Origin: Diplosphaera chodatii
Lineage: Eukaryota > Chlorophyta > Trebouxiophyceae > Prasiolales > Stichococcaceae
Assembly: GCA_032358165.1 (NCBI GenBank)
Contig: JAALGY010000032.1
Location: 1,550,001-1,614,000 of the forward strand
Direction of reading: 5' to 3'
DNA length: 64,000 nucleotides
The notes under the pieces are model-generated. The model was not told the DNA's origin, searched no databases, and was given only the letters and a program-made list of their open reading frames with translations. Of the stretch, positions 24,419 to 36,821 are shown in pieces (positions within the stretch are counted from its first letter, which is position 1; every line of letters starts with the position of its first letter). The position numbers were made by a program, and so were the translations under genes.

Positions 24419-26351
24419 ATGCGACTGCAGCGCCTGCAGCTGAGCACCAGCCGCCTCCCGAAGCACACCTTCAGCTTGGGGAGCTTAGTTGCGCCACTGC
24501 TGCTCAAACCGAGGACGATCCGTCAGATGGCGAACAGACAACAGACAACGACCGTCAGCATACTCAAGCCCGCCAACCGGCAAGGCAGCTTGCTGGAGGA
24601 CATCCGCATCAGCGGGCCGAACATCGACCTGCATGTGCTGCCCGACAACCTGAAGAAGGATTGCGTGCTCTTCTACTGCAAGGAGACCGCGCAACTTGCA
24701 GAGAAGATCAGGGATGCCAGCGACGGGAAGGTTGAGCTGGGGGACATCAATTGGAAGTGAGTGTGCGGCACCGCGCGGGCAGGCATTGCATGCCATGGTT
24801 GCCAGGCACACGCCTGTGCGAATCTGTGGCGGGTTGCTGGCTGAAAGCAGTTGCCGATAATGGTCCATGGACAACGTGTCCAGGTCTTTTGCGGACGGCT
24901 TCCCCAATCTGTTTGTCAAGGACGCCACTCGCATCCGCAACCGGCACGTCGCCTTTCTGGCGTCGTTCCACAACCCAGGCACCATCTTCGAGCAGATCTC
25001 CGTGATCTACCAGCTGCCACGGATGTTTTGCGGCTCCTTCACCCTGGTGCTGCCCTACTTCCCGACTGGCACAGCAGAGCGGGTGAGGCCATGTGCGTCT
25101 TGCTCTGCACTTCCGCTGCCACTGGCGCCAGCTAGCTATCAACCAGCGTATGGGATGGACAGCTGACGGCTGCATGCTTCGCACATATGCGCACAGGTCG
25201 AGGCAGAGGGCGATGTTGCGACGGCCTTCACGCTGGCGCGCATCCTGTCCAATATCCCATTGTCGCGCGGCGGCCCCACCAGCGTCGTCATCTTTGACAT
25301 TCACGCGCTGCAGGTCTGCCGTGATGGCACATGTGCTAAAGTCGATAAGGATTGCATCTGTACCACAGACACCAACGGGCGTCGATGGGTCGCTGAGATT
25401 CTGGTAACCCCTGTCACAGGAACGCTTCTACTTTGGTGACACCGTCTTGCCCCTGTTTGAGAGCGGCATCCCGCTGCTGCGCGAGCGGCTCAAACGGCTG
25501 CCAGACGCCGACAACATCATCATTGCATACCCAGACGAGGGCGCCTGGAAGCGCTTCAAATACCAGTTCGGTGACTACCAGGAGGTGGGGCATGCTGCTG
25601 CTGAGCTGAGATGTTCCGCATCTGGCGTGCCAGCAAGTCGGCTAGTTCTTGAAACCCACAACCTTGCACCTTGGAGCATCATATGTCGAAGCTGTACCAA
25701 TGTAGCTCTCACACATGCTGCCCACCCACTGGTGACCGCGCTTGCAGGTGATCTGCACCAAGGTGCGAGATGGCGCAAAGCGGATAGTGCGGTTGAAAGA
25801 GGGCGAGCCGCGCGGCAAGCACGTCGTCATTGTGGACGACCTGGTGCAGTCGGGCGGCACGCTCATCGAGTGCCAAAAGCTGCTTGCTGCCCAGGTGGCC
25901 TGGCTGCATGATGTGCAGTCTGCCCAGCATCGTCTCGTGTGCTGCACTCCAGGCATCCACAGCACATAGAGCACTGCTGATGTCATGCCTCGTCCGGTGC
26001 CCATCACACGCTCACACATGCTGCAGGGTGCTTCCAGCGTCAGCGCGTACGTAACGCACGGCGTCTTTCCCAACGCCACATACGAACGCTTTAGCCCGCA
26101 GGGCGATGGGTCCTCGGCAGACGGGTTCAAGTACTTCTGGATCACAGACTCGTGTGCCAACACAGCCACAGCACTTCGAGACCGCCCGCCTTTTGAGGTG
26201 GATTCTTGCTGCTGACAGTGGCAGCTGATAGAAACCTACCAGGTCCAGTGCTGATGCTCAGGCAGTTCCCACACCATGTGCCAACTGGAAAAGCATGCTT
26301 GCACAGGTGTTGACGCTAGCAGAGCCTATTGCGGCAGCGCTTCAGATCTAG
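24419..26351 (+). CDS. PRS4: Ribose-phosphate pyrophosphokinase, plant PRS4 type (class II), 7 exons, ~393 aa
   Basis: This enzyme makes PRPP from ribose 5-phosphate and ATP for purine, pyrimidine, His, Trp and NAD synthesis. Plant class II isoforms are phosphate-independent and not inhibited by ADP. My exon model is 24419-24756, 24884-25082, 25197-25313, 25420-25584, 25748-25894, 26027-26197, 26307-26351; all are GT-AG and in frame (394 codons). Signatures are [91 protein letters not shown], and the PRPP loop [20 protein letters not shown]. The C-terminus reads [14 protein letters not shown]. About 60 residues precede the PRS4 core. They are Arg/Leu/Ser-rich and acid-poor ([20 protein letters not shown]), suggesting an organelle-targeted form, unlike cytosolic Arabidopsis PRS4. 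The ATG at 24419 is the first in-frame Met. Confidence 0.95.
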
Positions 26352-26982
26352 CGTTGCCGTGATGATCTGGGCGGGTTGCCTCGGCATCAGTTCTTTGTTG
26401 CAGCTTGGCCTTCAGGGGCCTGGTCACCTACAGCAACCTAGCATTACTCCTGAGAATGCACCTGCTGCACTTCAGAGGCCCTTGCATGGTTCGATTGATC
26501 ATCTGACGCCTGAGGTGTATGCAGCGTGTACACGAAGCAGTGCTGAGTGTCAGGGAAAGCCAGAAGAAAGCATGAGAAGAGTGTGGCATGTGCTGTTCAC
26601 CCACTGATCTCCTCACAAATTTGTGCGCTGTCTCAATGCCTCCCGCCACAGCAGATCAAGACCACAGACAGAAGTCGACAGCAGAATGCAGCACGGCCCA
26701 TCCAAGTGCAGCTAAACGAAGTGATACTACCTACTGTTGTCACCGACAGAGGCGTGCCATGAAGCCCTGACCAGCGTCACGTTCGTGCGGTGCATGCTGC
26801 GGATGGCGACTGACTGCGCATCGGACGGCCCATCAATAGGCATGCCCGAGCATTGCTTTAACGGGACATCGAGCATTCGTGACAATTGCTGCTCAAAGCA
26901 CGAGTCATAACAAGGTCTGCTGTGGTCTCAGAGTCACAGGCGTACTGCGTGCACAATCTGCGTTCTTGCCGGCAAACCTATC
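26352..26982. other. Intergenic, 3' of PRS4
   Basis: About 630 bp with no supported gene. It includes the PRS4 3' UTR and the far upstream region of the U2 snRNA gene. No TGTAA was seen after the PRS4 stop. Confidence 0.4.
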
Positions 26983-26991
26983 ACCCATAAC
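26983..26991 (+). promoter_or_regulatory. Putative snRNA upstream sequence element (U2)
   Basis: ACCCATAAC lies 71 bp upstream of the inferred U2 5' end. The identical 9-mer lies about 70 bp before U5. A TATAC sequence follows at 27024-27028, about -30. Plant Pol II snRNA genes have a USE near -70 and a TATA near -30; the algal motif is my inference. Confidence 0.55.
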
Positions 26992-27053
26992 CAGGCAGCC
27001 ACATCCCACCGCAGCCGCAACCCTATACTTGCCAGCCTCGCAGCTGCTCGGGC

Positions 27054-27240
27054 ATACCTTTCTCGGCCTATTTGGCTAAGATCAAGTGTAGTATCTGTTC
27101 TTATCAGTTTGATCGCTGATATGTAGTCCATTGGACTACATCGATCAAATGTATTTTTCTGGGCGGTGACCCACCGTCGGCACTTGTGTCGGCAGGGACA
27201 CCAGGTTGGCTGAGGCCTCACACTACCGCCTCCGCCGACC
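27054..27240 (+). ncRNA. U2: U2 spliceosomal snRNA
   Basis: The U2 snRNA base-pairs with the intron branch site in the spliceosome. The 5' domain is almost identical to the eukaryotic consensus: ATACCTTTCTCGGCC, then TTGGCTAAGATCAAGTGTAG with the branch-site recognition sequence GTAGTA (27088-27093), TATCTGTTCTTATCAGTTT, and the stem-loop IIa block. A T-rich Sm-type site (GTATTTTTCTGG, about 27151-27162) follows. The 3' half is closed by GGCGGT (27162-27167) pairing with ACCGCC (27225-27230). The 5' end is set by family alignment. The 3' end is approximate. It is expressed presumably by Pol II. Confidence 0.93.
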
Positions 27241-27420
27241 AGCCGCTTCCCCACCCAACACCAAACAACACCACCCCCCTCTCCACACCCAGCTCATAAG
27301 CAACTGTAGAACGTGCATGGGGCATCTGAATCGTCATGCTGCTATAGATATCTACGAGAACGTCGCAGCGCACTACTGCGATGCTAGCGAATTGCAGTAG
27401 GACCGAAGCAACGACAAGCA

Positions 27421-27429
27421 ACCCATAAC
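27421..27429 (+). promoter_or_regulatory. Putative snRNA upstream sequence element (U5)
   Basis: The same ACCCATAAC as upstream of U2, about 70 bp before the inferred U5 5' end, followed by GATAC at 27464-27468 in the position of the U2 TATA-like box. Matching spacing in two independent snRNA genes supports a promoter role. Confidence 0.55.
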
Positions 27430-27489
27430 TGGAGGCGTGCCATGATGGTGCGCAGCACACTCAGATACGACAAACCAGCGCAAGGCCAG

Positions 27490-27602
27490 TAACGGCGAGA
27501 TCAGCTCTGTTGCCGTACCAATCTTTCGCCTTTTACTAAAGATTGCCGAGCGTCTGATCTCAACAAGCCGTCTGACCCAATTTTTTAGGCGCATCCGCGC
27601 TT
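27490..27602 (+). ncRNA. U5: U5 spliceosomal snRNA
   Basis: The U5 snRNA holds the two exons during splicing. The invariant loop I reads CGCCTTTTACT (27527-27537), flanked by the inner stem ATCTTT / AAAGAT. The lower stem pairs GAGATCAG (27497-27504) with CTGATCTC (27554-27561). A perfect Sm site AATTTTTT (27579-27586) precedes a short GC-rich terminal hairpin (about 27589-27600). Ends are approximate by a few bases. It lies in the same orientation as U2, about 250 bp beyond its 3' end. Confidence 0.93.
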
Positions 27603-28364
27603 CACCAACCCTACACCCCACATCACCCCACACCCTGTTCCAAAACCCTCTCCTTCTGTACGAAGCACTGCTTGCATGTTACCTGCAGTACGTGCAATGA
27701 CGATTGCATAGGATGCTGTAAGTATGCCATCCTGGCACTAATTGGCAGTGCATAACATATGTATCGCTGTGTACGGCGCCAGAGGGAACAATGCCGTCTG
27801 CTGCAAACATCTGTAAGTCCAGCATTGAAGCCTCATGCTAACAGCAGCATGTGCGGCAAGTCCTTCCAGACTGTCACTGCCGCGATGGTCCCATGCTGCC
27901 ATCTTGCACCCGCCACAAGGGTGTCATGTGGCCAGCATACACCTGCCATTTAAAAATGGCGTTGATGACCCTGCGGAGCCGGATGGCCACAAAGCTGCAC
28001 ATATGCAAGGCTCGGGGAAGCGACCCAAACATCTGGGATGGAGAGGGTGCATGCAATTGGCTGTGGTAGCCTGGAGGCGCACTTGAATCTCCGAACATCT
28101 GTGCAGAAAGACTAGGCTTTGCTTTGCTCAACATACACTCCCAGCCATTATATGCATCCCAAAGCAACGTCGTTAACGGTGACATCCCGTCAACATCCAT
28201 ACTGAGGGGACTGATGTACCTGCTGCTTGCTTAGAACGCTCAAAGGCAAGCGGCACAACATTCAGGTGCGGCAGGTAGGTAGATAGGTAGGTGTGGAGTG
28301 ACTACTGGTTACACGTGCCACCGCCAAGTCCGCCATGCCGTCCATGCTTAGTTGTCAGGTGTTT

Positions 28365-28412
28365 GGGTGGGAGGGTGGGGATGTTGGGTGTTTGTGTGGG
28401 TTGGGTGGGGGG
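28365..28412 (+). repeat. G-tract cluster, potential G-quadruplex
   Basis: Seven runs of three or more G occur within 48 bases on the plus strand, separated by 1-9 nt loops. This satisfies the usual G-quadruplex pattern. No gene assignment. Confidence 0.5.
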
Positions 28413-29069
28413 TGCCGAGGATGCGCAGGCGCAAGCCTCAGCCTACCATAAATTATTCCGTCGGACTACACACTTGGTGCAACCAAAGAGCGACCGCAAG
28501 CTGAGTGGACTGCGAGCAGTGCAACTCCCCCGCCACCGCCTTCGTGATCGCGGTGAACGGCCGGACAGGTAAGTATGACTGACAAGCTGCTTGGTCGAAA
28601 TGGTTGATCAACTGCAGGGAAGGCACCAGCAGGCTCCAGTTATGGGTCTGCATGGTTATCGCCACATGCGCGCAGCCTGCTAATGATTCCATCGAATGCC
28701 TGCAAGGCAGCAAACTCACCAGGCAAGCTCGGATGTGCGTATGCAATTGTATGGCGGTAAGGCTTGCTCGATTGCACGGGGACAATCGGGGTTTTGGGGC
28801 ATGCGTGCAGTGAAGCGCAGATGCGCTGGAGAAGTTGGGTCAGTCGGCTCGTTGACGTAGATGCTCGGCACACATGCATGAAACTAATGTGGCGACAGTG
28901 CTGACATCGTTTGTTTGTGCGCGGGCTGCGACCTACTGCATGGTGTTTTGCTCCTGCTGGCGGGGAGGGCGCCCCATGCACGGTTGTGCTATTCTGGCGG
29001 ATGCAGTCATCTTGTGATTGTGTGGGACGCAATGCGGCTGTGGGTTGACTGTGAGGCTGCTGCAGCACG

Positions 29070-29074
29070 TTACA
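29070..29074 (-). terminator. Candidate TGTAA poly(A) signal for POL5
   Basis: TGTAA on the minus strand lies about 157 bases downstream of the POL5 stop codon. Confidence 0.4.
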
Positions 29075-29230
29075 AGTGTACCATAGAGTATCTTCCACTG
29101 ATGTCATCTCGCACGCTTTGCACTTGGCCATCATCATGGTGCAGACTAGCTGCATACGCCAGATCCATACATGTCACAGAGACTTTTCAACTGATCAAGT
29201 CCGTGTCTCTGCAAAGTCATCACAACACGC

Positions 29231-32200
29231 TCACGCCGTATCGGCAACCTGCTGTTTTTGCTTGCTTTTCTGCTTCTTCGGCTGCCGACTGAGGGCATCA
29301 GCGGCGGCCCGCTTGGTGCTAGCTTTGCTGTCCTGGCCCCCCAATGCCGCCGCCGCCTTGCCTTTGGCTGTCTGCTTTTCAGGAGCTTGCCGTGGAGCAG
29401 CTGCACCGCTTGTCGCCGCACGGGCAGCGGTGATCAATCCAGCCAGCCGGTCTACCTGGGCTTGCACCTGCAGAGGCAACATGGCACGAAGCATCAAGAG
29501 CAGCATGTTACATGCAGGTTGCAGCCCTGGCCAGCAGACGCGACTGTTGCTGGCATGCTGCAGTTGCAGCGCATGCCAGAGGGTGCACCGTCACAGCACG
29601 CTGCAGTTTAAAGGCACTCGAGCCATCCCACCCTTACCGCCAGCCGCCACCATGTCGCCACAGCTTGCAAAGCAAGATTTTGTTTGAACAGTAACCTTGA
29701 AGCAGTTCCTGATGGAAGACTGCTCTGCACCTTGGGCGGCAGCTGCTTCGACTCGTCCGCAGCGAGCGCCGCGTCCAGCAGGTCAGCGGATGCGGCATCC
29801 CAGGACCAGGCCGCACCGCCGCCCTGGCCCTGCAGCCGGGCCGCCGCCTCCCAGCTGCTGGCCAACGCTCTCAGCGCCTGCAGGCAGGAGCGATGCACTC
29901 TGACATGCCAGTAGCCAATGGGGGCCACGAGCCGCCATCAGACTGCTTCACCCGTGGTGGCTTGCAAGTTGGGCTTTGTAACATGCAGGGGCTGCCAACG
30001 GGACATCTGCTAGGGTTGTGAGCAGCTCGCCTCCAGCTGCCGCTGCGGCTTGCCAAAGTCGCTGTTCAGCGTCGCGGCGGTTGCGGCTGCGAACTTTGGA
30101 GTTGCCGCCCCCAGCGCCTCTGCTGTTGCCGCCATGTGCGTCTGCAGGTACACAGACCGTGCGTAAGGCGGTCACACTGCCTTTAAGCGGACAAGTAGCC
30201 CCGCAGTATAGGGCTCGCGCCGTGGGCACAAGCTGCTTGTTTCAGCTCAAAACCAACAGACACCATGTGCAAACTGTTCAAGCATTTCAGGCATGCAGTG
30301 CAGTACAGCACAGCACTCCCACATGGGGGTTGGCCTCCACCTGTAGGGCAGGATGCCGCTCCAATGCTGCTCCAAGAGCACATGCGGGGCCAGCAGCTCA
30401 CCTTCTGCGGCCGCAGCATCTGGGCCAGCAGCGCGAGCGCCTCCGCCCGCAGGAAGGGCGTCCGGGCGGCGGCGGCGCGGGACAGCACGTCGGGCAGCAG
30501 CTGCGGCGCCGCCCGGGGGTGCGCCCGCAGGCAGCCCTCCAGCAGCTTGCGCGGCAGCCGCGACCGCTTGCTGCCGAAAAAGTCGTCCAGCGCCCGCCGC
30601 AGCGCCGCCACCACCTGCAGCGGAGCAGCTCAGGCACTTGGACCACTCTCCACGTAAGCCCACAACGCTTGGGCATGTTGCAGTGGCGCCGGTGACCGCA
30701 CAATGCTGAGGCCGGTGTCGATTTGTGTGGCGACAACGCTGGGATCCTGAGCAACATGTAGTGAATACATGCTCAGCCAAATGGCCAGTTACTTCATGGC
30801 ACATCCAGCCAAGTGTGTTCCTCACAGCAGCGCTTCATGCCATGTGCAAGCACTGCCACAGGCTGACACCATGAACGGCGGTGCCGCAAGACATTGCAGG
30901 CGGACCTGCGGCGAGGGGCCAGCGCTGCTGCCCTGCGCCACGTGCAGCAGGTACTGGAACGCGGCGCCCGCCGCTGTGGCGACCCGCGGCTCGGCCTCAC
31001 GCGCGGCCGTGAACAGCGCCGACTCCAGCAGCGTCATCGCGTCGGCTGCTGGCAGCTCACGTCCGGAGGCCGCCGCCTTGCTGCGGCACACCCAATTCAG
31101 CAGGCCCTGCAGCGGGCGGTGGACGTTTTGTGATGTTGCTGATGACACCCTTTCATGTATAGCATCGCTGCCATACCTGTATGATAAGGCAGACGCAGCT
31201 GGGCTCAGACGAAGAAATTCAACCATTTACCAAGTATCTTCAGGGGAGCTTAGCCCCATCAGAAGCGCGGATAAGTGTCATCACAGCCCATGTTGCGCAG
31301 CCAACAACATTGCACTGCAGAGGTTCAGCGCAGCCGCCTGCCCACAGATCGGGCGAGAATCAGAAATTTGGGGTGTCAGCCCTACACACTCGTGCGCACA
31401 GAGGCCGCACCTGCAGGCGCTGTGCGAGGGTGTCACTGCCGGAGGGCTTGCCGGCGCGGTCCAGCGCCTGCAGCAGCGGCGGCACCATGGCCGGCAGGTG
31501 GGGGCTGTCTGGCACCCGCTTCACATACACCTCCAGCAGCGCCACCACCCTGCAGGCCAGCAGCAGCGCTGTGGCCATGCTCAAGCACAATTGTTGCTAC
31601 ACATCTAGCGTCAGGCCAGGGCTGTCTGCCACAATTGCAAGACTGAGAGTGCCAGCAGCAGCCTCAGTGGCAGTTAATAGCATTGTACAATCGGACCGTA
31701 CAGCAGCAGAGGGTCAGGAAGTCCTCGGCACTTGATGCACGACCAGATGGTGACAGCACGCCCAATGGGAGAGTTTGCTGTGGTCAATGAGGCCGTCCCA
31801 CTGCAATTCTGGCCTCTGGCCATCGCGCACCTGAGCTTGAAGTTGAGCATCTGATGCTTGCGCTCCTTCGAATTGGGCTTGCTGGCAGCAGCCGCCTGCA
31901 CAGCAGCCGCCAGGCCGCCCTCCAGCCGGGCCATCGCCTCGTCGTCCATGCCCTCATCCTCGCTGCTGTCATCCTGCAGGCCAACAATCTAAGGTCATGC
32001 CTGAGCAAAGCGCGGGATACCCTGTGGCATCCATATCGAAGGCCGACAGGCACAGCTAAACATCCAGCCAGACATCCGCACAGCCGGTGCGCATGCTACT
32101 ACATCCGCACACCTGTGCGGTGCCCGCTCGCTCGACCAGGCGGCCGAATTCCGCAGCAGCCTCCTCACCATCGCCATCCTCGTCTGAGTCGCTGCCGCCC

Positions 32201-35200
32201 TCATCTGTGGTGCAGCACAAATGCCAGCCATTGACGCACCTCTTGAACCAAGCACACTGGGCACACATGAGCCCCGCGTCACAGAACTGGCAGGACATGC
32301 ATGCCACAGCACGGTCGAAGCGTCTGCACCCTCGAAGTGCATTCTTCCGTGTGGCGCTCACCCTCGCTGTCACTCGCGCCCGGCCCCGCGTCGCGGCCAC
32401 CGGTGGCGTCCACCTCCATCTCCTCCTCCTCCTCCGCCTGCAGGATGTCCTGCTTGGCGCCGCCGCCCTCCTCGTACTCTGTCAGCACCCGCATCAGGTC
32501 CTGCAGCCCTGCAGCGGGACAGGGCAGCGGGGTCCGGGTTCGGGACCACGAGCACTGCAGTCGTCACCGACATCATGGTGAACAAGGGTTGGCGAGCTAT
32601 GCAGCCATCTCTCTCACTGCAGACGACGAGCACATGGGCGTTGGCGAACAAGGAACAGCTGCAGTCTGCGCTGCTGGCCCTGGGGGGTTGCGGGGTCGGC
32701 CAACGGCACACCAGTGCACGGCAGTGAGTAGTGGGGGCTAGCAGAGGCTGGTGCCCAAGGTAGCAGTTCACCCGTCAGGCAGTCGCGGACCTGTGCGGGT
32801 GAGGACGTGGCAGGTGGCGCGGAAAAGGGCCTCCACGGCGTCGCGCAGCGGGGCGGAGGGGAGCGCCCCCGCCGGCCGCGACAGCAGCGCCAGCTGCACA
32901 TCCAGCAGCGCGTCCTGCCACGGCGGCTCCGCACCCTCCTCCCCCTCCTCCGCCTCGTCTTCCTCGTCTGGCAGCGATGCAACCGGGACGACTCAACTCA
33001 ACATCACATGCAGCGCCACCAGCTGCGCAGTCCAGCTATGTGGCTGCAACCCACACGCCATGCAGTCGGATATCAGGGCTGGCAGGGAGCGTCGGCACAC
33101 AGATGTGGCACCTGGCGGCTCTGGGAAGCTGCCGTCCGGCTGGAAGGCCCGGGCGGCGATGACGGCCAGGTCGCCGGCGGCGTCGGCGTCCACGAAGCCG
33201 GGCGCCGCCGCCTGGTACACCGCCAGCAGCTGCAGCAGGTGGCGCCACGCCAGCAGCCGCTTCCTGGCCTCCCGGTCTATAGCCTCACCTGAACAACCAA
33301 GACGAGGACAGCTCACTGCTGCATCCTTGCTGATGCCGTGTGGCTGCTGTGCGCAGCCGCCTCTCTAGCTGTATAAGTGACTCATGCTACTGCCGCAGTA
33401 CGGTACAAGCTACCCAAGATGGAGGCCTACCGGCAGGCATACATTGGGCACAGTGAGTTCCAGATCTGCGTGCCTGGTGTGGCGGGCGTTGCCTGCTGCA
33501 GTGTGGCTGCCACCGCCGCCTCCTCATCGCTGGTCGCCCTGGCCAGGCTCGCAGACTTGCTGCGCTGCGCCGCCGCAATGACCTCCGACACCTGGGTCAG
33601 CAGGTCCTCTGAGCCTGCTGCTGCACCTGCGGCGCCGGTATCTGCGTCCGCACCCCTGCTAGACCCGGGCGCTGCCCTGACAACGCCTCCCAGCAGTGAC
33701 AGCAGCCTCGCAGCGCAGAGGTCGTGCACTGCAGCGGTGACTGGCTGCTGCTGCAGCCTGGCGGCCTGCAGCACCTCTGCTGCCTCCTTCTGCACAGCCA
33801 AAGACAGACAGCGTAAAAACCAGTTCTCTGGGTACCAGGCCGAGCAGCCCTTGCAGCCCTTTGGCAGGCGTGAGTTAGGCATGGTACTGACAGCTGAGGT
33901 AGCGGGTGTGACACCTGGGGGCCTTCAGCCTTTGCCATGATGCTGAGCCTACCTTGGAGCCCTTGCCAGCCTTCACATCAAACAGTGCATGCAGCGCCAG
34001 GAAGCGCAGCACACTCGACTTCGCCGCAGCATCTGCCGCTGGCAGCCTGCGGCAGCAGTCTGAGCTCAGCTGACTCTCTTGCAAAGGGCTTGGTGAAGTT
34101 GAGGCGGTTTGCAGAGCCTTGCAGCCTCTACTGGGCAGCGTGCTGCCCTCCTTGCAGCTGCGGACATCCACTGAGCTGCACCTGTAGGCGCCGCACAGCT
34201 GGTCCCCGATTTGCATGCGGCTGGTCTGCGCCTGCTCAGCATCCGGCCCAGCTGTTAGGAATGCAGTCTGCAGCTCAGCGATGTACCCGTGGGGCGACTC
34301 TGCCGCTGGCTCCTGCGCATGTACATGCAGCTTCGTTGAGCCGTGGTCGATGTGTTTGTCATGCCCTGTCATGTCCATCCGATGCTACAAAATAGCACAG
34401 CCCCGCGTTCAAACCCGGACATAAGGGTGCAAGTCACACTGTAGCCTGTGGCATCCGGGCATAGGGTCGTCAGCACCTGCGCCTTGCCGGCAACCGCCGC
34501 CCCGAACCCGGTGTGGTGCGACAGCGCCGCCGAGATGGCCGACTGCAGGTGGCTGCCACTGGCCCCGGGGGCCGCGGCCCGCACGGCGGCGATGCGCTGC
34601 AAGCAGCGCTTGGCGGCAGCGTGCAGCGACGTGGCGTCGCTGCTGCGGTGGTTGTTCAGACACCGCATGAATGTGGGCGAGAACACCGCTGGCACCTGCT
34701 CCGACCTGCACGGATATCACGAACAACCCGGTGTGCATTGGCTCACAGTGCTCAAGTGTGTAGGCGCCAGAATGCAAGTCACATCAGGACTGGGGCATTC
34801 GACACGATGCACAGGCGCACCTCAGGTGCGGCAGCAGAATGGTGAACAGCTGGAAGCCCAGGTACTTGCGCTCGTTGGAGGATGTGAAGAGGTCGCCCTC
34901 CACGACCGTCGCCCAGAGCGCCTCCAGCTGCCCCGGCCGTGCGGGCTGTGTTGAGGACTTGCCACCTGCCATCTGCGCACCGTGGAAACCGAGAGGTTGA
35001 GACACAGTCAACAGCACGCGACCTGGTGCCCCTTTGCATGAAACGTGCCAGCCAGCCGACCAGCCGGTTCAGTGCATGCCGTACACGTGCCACAAAGGTC
35101 ATCAGGCCAAGGCAAACAGAGACTTGCTTCGTGCGGCGGCACATACCACGAATCCAACGCTCACCCGCTTGGGAGCGAAGCCGGGCAGCAGCAGCGCCAG

Positions 35201-36821
35201 CACAGTGGGCCACAGCGTGTGCAGCCGTGGGTGTGCCACCGATGTGGCGCGAAAGATTGGCAGCAGGTTGCCCAGGTGGTCAGAGGCAAAGAAGGCTGCA
35301 GCGCCCTGGGCTGAAGCGGCATACGCTGTGGTGTGGCTGCTGCCGCCGCCGGCAGGGACATCACCGACGTCTGCAGCAGGCAGCAGCGCACATGATCTCC
35401 GCAGCTGCTGCGGCATCAGGGGCCACAGCCGCAGCGCCAGTAGCAGTGCCTGCAACACAAGCAGTGTTTACTGCAACCTTCCGAAGATGGCCATACTGGG
35501 CAATGCACGGGCACTCATTAGGGCTGCCAGCACAGTGTGCTTGCACAAGCCCACCTCTGGAGTTGCATCTGTTGGGTCCTGCTGCAGCAGGGACTTTAGA
35601 GCCTCGTTCTGCTCCAGAACCCGAGATGCTATGCTGGCATCTTGCAGGCCATCTGCACATGTGTTTGCAGATCATTCCATAGGAGTGCCCATGTGCATGG
35701 TACGGTTGGCGCTGGGCACACAGTGGCCGGCAACGCTGCAGTCAATGATGTGGACAGGTCCCTTGGAGGCGCTACACAGCACGCGCACCCAGCATGTCGA
35801 GCAGGACCTCAGCTGCCACTTCCCGTAAGAACGCCTTCCTGCTGGCGGCCGCAAGCAGCGCAGTCGTCATGGCATCCACAGGGCCCAGGTCCTGCACCTT
35901 GCCCGTGCGCAGCAGCGCTGCACACCCAAATATCTGAGCGAGCAGCGCATCCCGCGCCTCAGACCCCTGCACAGCCGAACACTCGGCATTTTGCAGGCCT
36001 TCACCCAGCGATGATGCATAAGGCGCCATCTTCCATGACTTTGTGCGGTATTGCAGTCCAACAACTTGGTGCCGTCAGCAGCTGAGCCACACCGGCATCG
36101 AGTTGGTGACGGCGTGCAGCTTGACGATGAGGGCGATGCAGGCGTCCACCGACGGCCCGTCCGCCTGCTGCACGATGGCTGTGAGAGCCAGGGCAAAGCC
36201 CTGCCGGGCCCCCTGACGGTTGGAAGCCAGGCCCCGCACCAGGCGCTGCAGTGTGTATGCCTGCATTTGGTACGAGCATGTGGTTGGGACCCTGTTCACG
36301 AATGCCGGCCAGTCGCAGCGTGGACCCTAGAAGCGCAGAGGTCAGTTTGCACATGAATGTAGCTCACCATGAGGGGCGAGCAGCCGGCAAGCTGGCCCTC
36401 TGGCGGCCCTGCCTGTGTGCCATTCTGCATAGGGTGGTCCTCAGCATGCTGACGCTGATCCTTCACCACCTGCCGCGTGAGATGCGTGACGGCCGCCTGC
36501 CTGACATCCTGCGTTCAATGCCAAGCCTACTCGATGTCCGCCAGAGCAATGCGAGTTGCCGATCAAAGCGAGGCGCCGTGCAGGGTCAGGTGCATATATA
36601 CCTGCTCAACAGAGGCAAGGTCCCAGAACTGCGACAAGATCTGCAATAGAGTAGCAACCGTCAGGACATGTCTGGACATTGGAGCGTAGGGCTGGCAGTC
36701 ATGTCAAGAATGCATGTGACGCCATGGCAACTTTCACATTACTGACCTTCTCGTCCACACCGAGAGCATTCATATTCGGTTCGTCGCTGCGATCTTGAGC
36801 CATTGCAGGCATGATTTCCAT
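29231..36821 (-). CDS. POL5 / MYBBP1A-like nucleolar protein (DNA polymerase V family), multi-exon
   Basis: POL5/MYBBP1A proteins are large HEAT-like nucleolar proteins needed for rRNA synthesis or pre-rRNA processing. Despite the family name they are not functional polymerases. The first exon (36821-36748) reads MEIMPAMAQDRSDEPNMNAL. Next is ILSQFWDLASVEQ (~36640-36603), the conserved family start. Then come YTLQRLVRGLASNRQGARQG with FALALTAIVQQ (36260-36160), and helical repeats over 35-32 kb. The acidic hallmark EDEGMDDEAMARLEGGLAAA (about 31965-31900) leads into SKERKHQMLNFKLR, VVALLEVYVKRVPDSPHLP, LLNWVCRSKAAASG and RALDDFFGSKRSRLPRKL. The C-terminus is Lys/Ala-rich (KGKAAAALGGQDSKASTKRA, then SRQPKKQKSKQKQQ), a typical basic nucleolar tail. 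The stop is at 29231-29233. Exon borders are only partly resolved. Confidence 0.88.

Larger units (their letters stand above)
27603..29230. other. Intergenic, no supported gene
   Basis: About 1.6 kb between U5 and the 3' end of POL5. Open frames here have no recognisable similarity. It holds a small GTAG/ATAG microsatellite (about 28274-28292) and a run of G tracts (28365-28412). I searched by eye for U1, U4, U6 and tRNA signatures and saw none. Confidence 0.45.

Noticed and set aside
27851..28200. Opposed frames downstream of U5
   Set aside because: No family similarity, no splice partners, and the two strands are equally open. I see no evidence for a gene.
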